DNA from: CAWUEX02 sp038148375
Lineage (GTDB): Bacteria; Pseudomonadota; Alphaproteobacteria; Rhodospirillales; Rhodospirillaceae
Assembly (NCBI GenBank): GCA_038148375.1
Contig: JAYQVH010000006.1
Span: 62,001-126,000, forward strand
Reading direction: 5' to 3'
Length of the DNA stretch: 64,000 bases
The position numbers were made by a program, and so were the translations under genes. Below, one piece after another: positions 61,508-64,000 of the stretch (the first letter of the stretch is position 1; the number at the start of each line of letters is the position of its first letter). The notes below the pieces were generated by a model, which worked only from the letters and a program-made list of their open reading frames with translations, ran no database searches and was not told where the DNA came from.

Positions 61508-62848
61508 ATGGTGTTTACCGCTGGTTTCGTGTTCTTCCTGCTGATCCTGTCAGCATTCTTTTCAGGGTCCGAAACCGCCCTGACCGCGACATCCCGATCG
61601 TTCATGCATCAGCGTGAAAACGATGGCGATATGCGGGCCCGCATGGTCAATCGTCTGCTCGCCCACCGCGAGCGGCTGATCGCAACGATTCTGCTCGGCA
61701 ACAATCTGGTCAACATTCTCGCCTCGGCGATCGCGACCAGTCTAATGATCGAGCTGTTCGGCGAGCGCGGTGTTGCCTACGCGACAGTCATCATGACTCT
61801 GCTGGTACTGATCTTCGCAGAGATTTTACCGAAGACGTACGCACTGCTGCACACACACAAACTCGCCCTGGCCGTCGCGCCAATCATGCAGGTTCTGACG
61901 TGGGTGTTCCGCCCGGTCAACGCCGTTATTCAGGGGATCGTGCGCGTCGCCTTGACGATTTTGGGCGCCAACACGGAACAAGTGCTGACGGCTCATCAAA
62001 CACTGTCGGAACTGCGCGGCGCGATCGATCTTCATACCGGTGAAGCGGAGATCAAAGATGAAGTAAAACATGAACGCGCAATGTTGCGCAGCGTGCTGGA
62101 TCTGACCGCTGTCGAAGTCGGCGAAATCATGACCCACCGGCGGAACTTGGAAATGATTGATGCCTCGCTTCCGACGCTGGACATTCTCGCGCAAGTGGCG
62201 GAAAGCCCCTATACGCGTTTCCCGATGTGGCAGGAGCAAAGCGACAACATCGTCGGTATTCTTCATTCGAAAGCGCTGCTGCGCGCCTTGCAATCCGCCG
62301 ACGGAGATTTTTCTAAAGTTAGCGCTAAAGAGGCAAGCTCCCCACCCTGGTTTATTCCAGAAACAACCAATTTGCTCGATCAGCTCAATGCGTTCCGGGA
62401 AAGGCGCGAACATATCGCGGTCGTGGTTGACGAATACGGCGATGTTCAAGGCGTCGTAACCCTGGAAGACATATTAGAGGAAATCGTCGGCGACATTTCC
62501 GATGAAACCGACATATCGGTCACCGGTGTGCGGCCACAGAAGAACGGCAGTTACATCATCGAGGGCTCGGTAACCATTCGCGATCTCAATCGGGAATTCG
62601 AGTGGGATTTGCCAGATGAGGAAGCGGCGACCATCGCCGGGCTTGTGATCGCGGAGTCGCGGTCAATTCCGAATCCGGGTCAGACTTTCATTTTCCATGG
62701 ATTCCGCTTTGAAATCCTGCGCCGGCACCGCAATCAAATCGTTCACATCCGCGTCACACCGCCGAGAACCGAGGGTGACGAGCCTCCCGCCCCAGCGGGC
62801 GAGGCAGGCGAAAAGCCCGCGGAGACCGCGTCCAGCGCCTCCTCTTGA
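61508..62848 (+). CDS. CorC/CNNM-type transporter (DUF21-CBS-CorC)
   Basis: A 446-residue membrane protein. It has a DUF21 domain with three helices (about residues 1-180), a CBS pair (about 195-330; VVDEYGDVQGVVTLEDILEE) and a CorC/HlyC C-terminal domain (about 345-425), then an acidic Pro/Ala-rich tail. It is thought to export or regulate magnesium or related cations. The aroK-aroB-CorC order is common in alphaproteobacteria. A weak hairpin (GCGCC-CCTT-GGCGC, 62855-62868) follows. Confidence 0.9.
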   Translation: MVFTAGFVFFLLILSAFFSGSETALTATSRSFMHQRENDGDMRARMVNRLLAHRERLIATILLGNNLVNILASAIATSLMIELFGERGVAYATVIMTLLVLIFAEILPKTYALLHTHKLALAVAPIMQVLTWVFRPVNAVIQGIVRVALTILGANTEQVLTAHQTLSELRGAIDLHTGEAEIKDEVKHERAMLRSVLDLTAVEVGEIMTHRRNLEMIDASLPTLDILAQVAESPYTRFPMWQEQSDNIVGILHSKALLRALQSADGDFSKVSAKEASSPPWFIPETTNLLDQLNAFRERREHIAVVVDEYGDVQGVVTLEDILEEIVGDISDETDISVTGVRPQKNGSYIIEGSVTIRDLNREFEWDLPDEEAATIAGLVIAESRSIPNPGQTFIFHGFRFEILRRHRNQIVHIRVTPPRTEGDEPPAPAGEAGEKPAETASSASS

Positions 62849-62921
62849 CCCTGGGCGCCCCTTGGCGCGACACTTTTCCTGAAGGCCGCGCTCGCCGGCC
62901 GATGAGGGAGGAGGCGTTACG

Positions 62922-63368
62922 ATGTCTCGGAAGATTGTTCCGGATGTAATCAGCGGCCAAACCTTGATTGTGATCACTCCCAATGACACCGCGCGGCAAG
63001 CAGCGAAAGTGATGCATGAAAAACGCATTGCCGCCGTCATGGTGACCGAAGGCGATGCACTGGTAGGGATCATTACAGAGCACGATATGACCGCGCGCGT
63101 CGTCGCCGCCGGTCTCGATCCGGATTCAACCAAGGCCAAAGACATCATGACGGCAGATCCCGACTGCCTGCATCCCAACGATTCACCTCAGCAGGCGCTC
63201 AAGATGATGATTGAGCGCAATTACCGCCACCTCCCTGTCACCGACGGCGATGACGTGGTCGGCATGGTCTCCGTGCGCGACCTCTATGCGATCTACAACA
63301 TGGAGCTCGAAGCGGACCTCAAAGACCGCAACGCCTTCATTTACGGCGAAAACTACGGGACAGGCTGA
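62922..63368 (+). CDS. CBS-domain protein
   Basis: A 148-residue protein made of two CBS motifs (about residues 5-65 and 75-135; GIITEHDMTARVV and GMVSVRDLYAIYN). It probably binds an adenosyl nucleotide and acts as an energy sensor, in the style of inosine-monophosphate-dehydrogenase-like CBS pairs. The ATG with AGGAGG site is clear. It follows the CorC-type gene by about 70 bases. Confidence 0.88.
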   Translation: MSRKIVPDVISGQTLIVITPNDTARQAAKVMHEKRIAAVMVTEGDALVGIITEHDMTARVVAAGLDPDSTKAKDIMTADPDCLHPNDSPQQALKMMIERNYRHLPVTDGDDVVGMVSVRDLYAIYNMELEADLKDRNAFIYGENYGTG

Positions 63369-63487
63369 CGCGCCAGCGCGAGAGCCATGCGGCTCGCACA
63401 TAGGGGCTCAACGGTTCGCGGCATTCCCCTTTGTCTGGGAGTGCGGTAAGACAATCTCTTGTTGTCTTTGGCCGAGAGTGTCTGTTC

Positions 63488-64000
63488 ATGCCTCTTCCGA
63501 CTCCCGACTACGAACGTCAACTGCTCCATACTCGAACGATTGAATGCCGCGGCTACCAACGCGCCGACGGTCTATGGGATATCGACGGCTGGATGACGGA
63601 CATCAAGACGTACAATTTCCCCAATCGTGACCGCGTTGAAATCAAGGCCGGCGAACCGCTCCACGGCATGGGGCTGCGCATCACGGTCGACGACAGTTTG
63701 ACAATACGAGACTGTGTCGCGGTGACCGATTTCAGCCCGTTTTCGTTGTGCGGGTCCATTACACCGAATTTCAAGCAGCTCATCGGCCTAAAGATCAGCC
63801 AGGGCTTGACCAAAAATGTGCAGGAACGTGTCGGCGGTACCGCCGGATGCACGCATTTGGTTGAACTGATCAAACCGATCGCGACGACAGCGTTTCAAAC
63901 GCTTGTCGGCCGGCGCATGGAAAGATTGAATTCCGCGCTCAAGACCGGTGGAATGAAAAAGCCGCCGATCCTCGACACATGCCACGCCTGGGCAACAGAC
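63488..64000 (+). CDS. DUF2889 family protein, 3' end cut by the window
   Basis: From the ATG at 63488 the frame stays open to the right edge: 171 codons are visible. The sequence (MPLPTPDYERQLLHTRTIEC, WDIDGWMTDIKTYNFPNRDR, GEPLHGMGLRITVDD, AGCTHLVELIKPIATTAF) matches the DUF2889 family, whose genes often occur alone or near CoA or aromatic metabolism. The gene continues beyond the window and no function is proposed. Confidence 0.8.
   Translation, partial: MPLPTPDYERQLLHTRTIECRGYQRADGLWDIDGWMTDIKTYNFPNRDRVEIKAGEPLHGMGLRITVDDSLTIRDCVAVTDFSPFSLCGSITPNFKQLIGLKISQGLTKNVQERVGGTAGCTHLVELIKPIATTAFQTLVGRRMERLNSALKTGGMKKPPILDTCHAWATD

Overview
The window is GC-rich, densely coded DNA from an alphaproteobacterial chromosome. 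The lspA/DUF3035/paired-M16 block, Coq7, the aroK-aroB-CorC block beside a Tat/Sec-rich neighbourhood, and an acyl-homoserine-lactone LuxI/LuxR pair all fit an alphaproteobacterium, perhaps a marine Rhodospirillales-like one. The genus cannot be named from sequence reading alone. No insertion sequence, prophage or CRISPR array was seen. One tRNA gene (Leu, CAA) is present.

Region by region. 1-3949 (+): glutamine-amidotransferase-like hydrolase (cut by the window edge), rluB, rsmD, a secreted protein and a dienelactone hydrolase. 3954-15645 (-): an SUMF1/FGE-like protein, a Tat-exported NmrA-type protein, a secreted protein, tag, a sulfatase, an unknown methyltransferase-like protein, mutL overlapping pgi, and a non-catalytic plus catalytic M16 peptidase pair. 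15811-18684 (+): a membrane-anchored HSL-type hydrolase, a 4 x 24-bp hairpin repeat and a two-domain VOC protein. 18681-24247 (-): DUF3035 lipoprotein, lspA, ileS, ribF, maoC. 24332-26000: lipoprotein, MarR regulator, SNase-like protein. 26219-31852 (+): a seven-gene TonB energising operon (DUF3450, TtpC-like ExbB, ExbB, two ExbD, TonB, TPR) behind a structured leader and ending in a strong terminator. 31911-40106 (-): a probable formaldehyde/formate module containing frmA, fghA, two OFA-like MFS carriers, a cytochrome c split by a stop codon, a FdhF/YdeP molybdoenzyme and a small winged-helix regulator. 40284-47357: PAS-GGDEF-EAL, DehI-like protein, phoU, an orphan IorB-like molybdoprotein and a concentrative nucleoside transporter.

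47546-52437 is the most unusual part. It is a quorum-sensing island made of luxR, a cytochrome P450 interrupted by one in-frame TAG, luxI, a textbook lux box 65 bp upstream of luxI, a stretch with a decaying reading frame and strong palindromes, and a class III aminotransferase homologue whose PLP-binding lysine is replaced by aspartate. 52443-64000 returns to housekeeping genes: tRNA-Leu, a DedA-like protein, dsbB, coq7, HNH nuclease, gluQ, xerD, a large conserved secreted protein with a tiny membrane partner, aroK, aroB, a CorC/CNNM transporter, a CBS protein and a DUF2889 protein cut by the right edge.

Together the genes cover envelope biogenesis, outer-membrane transport energisation, C1 detoxification and a lactone-signalled accessory locus. 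Function calls rest on motif and family recognition; no database search was possible.
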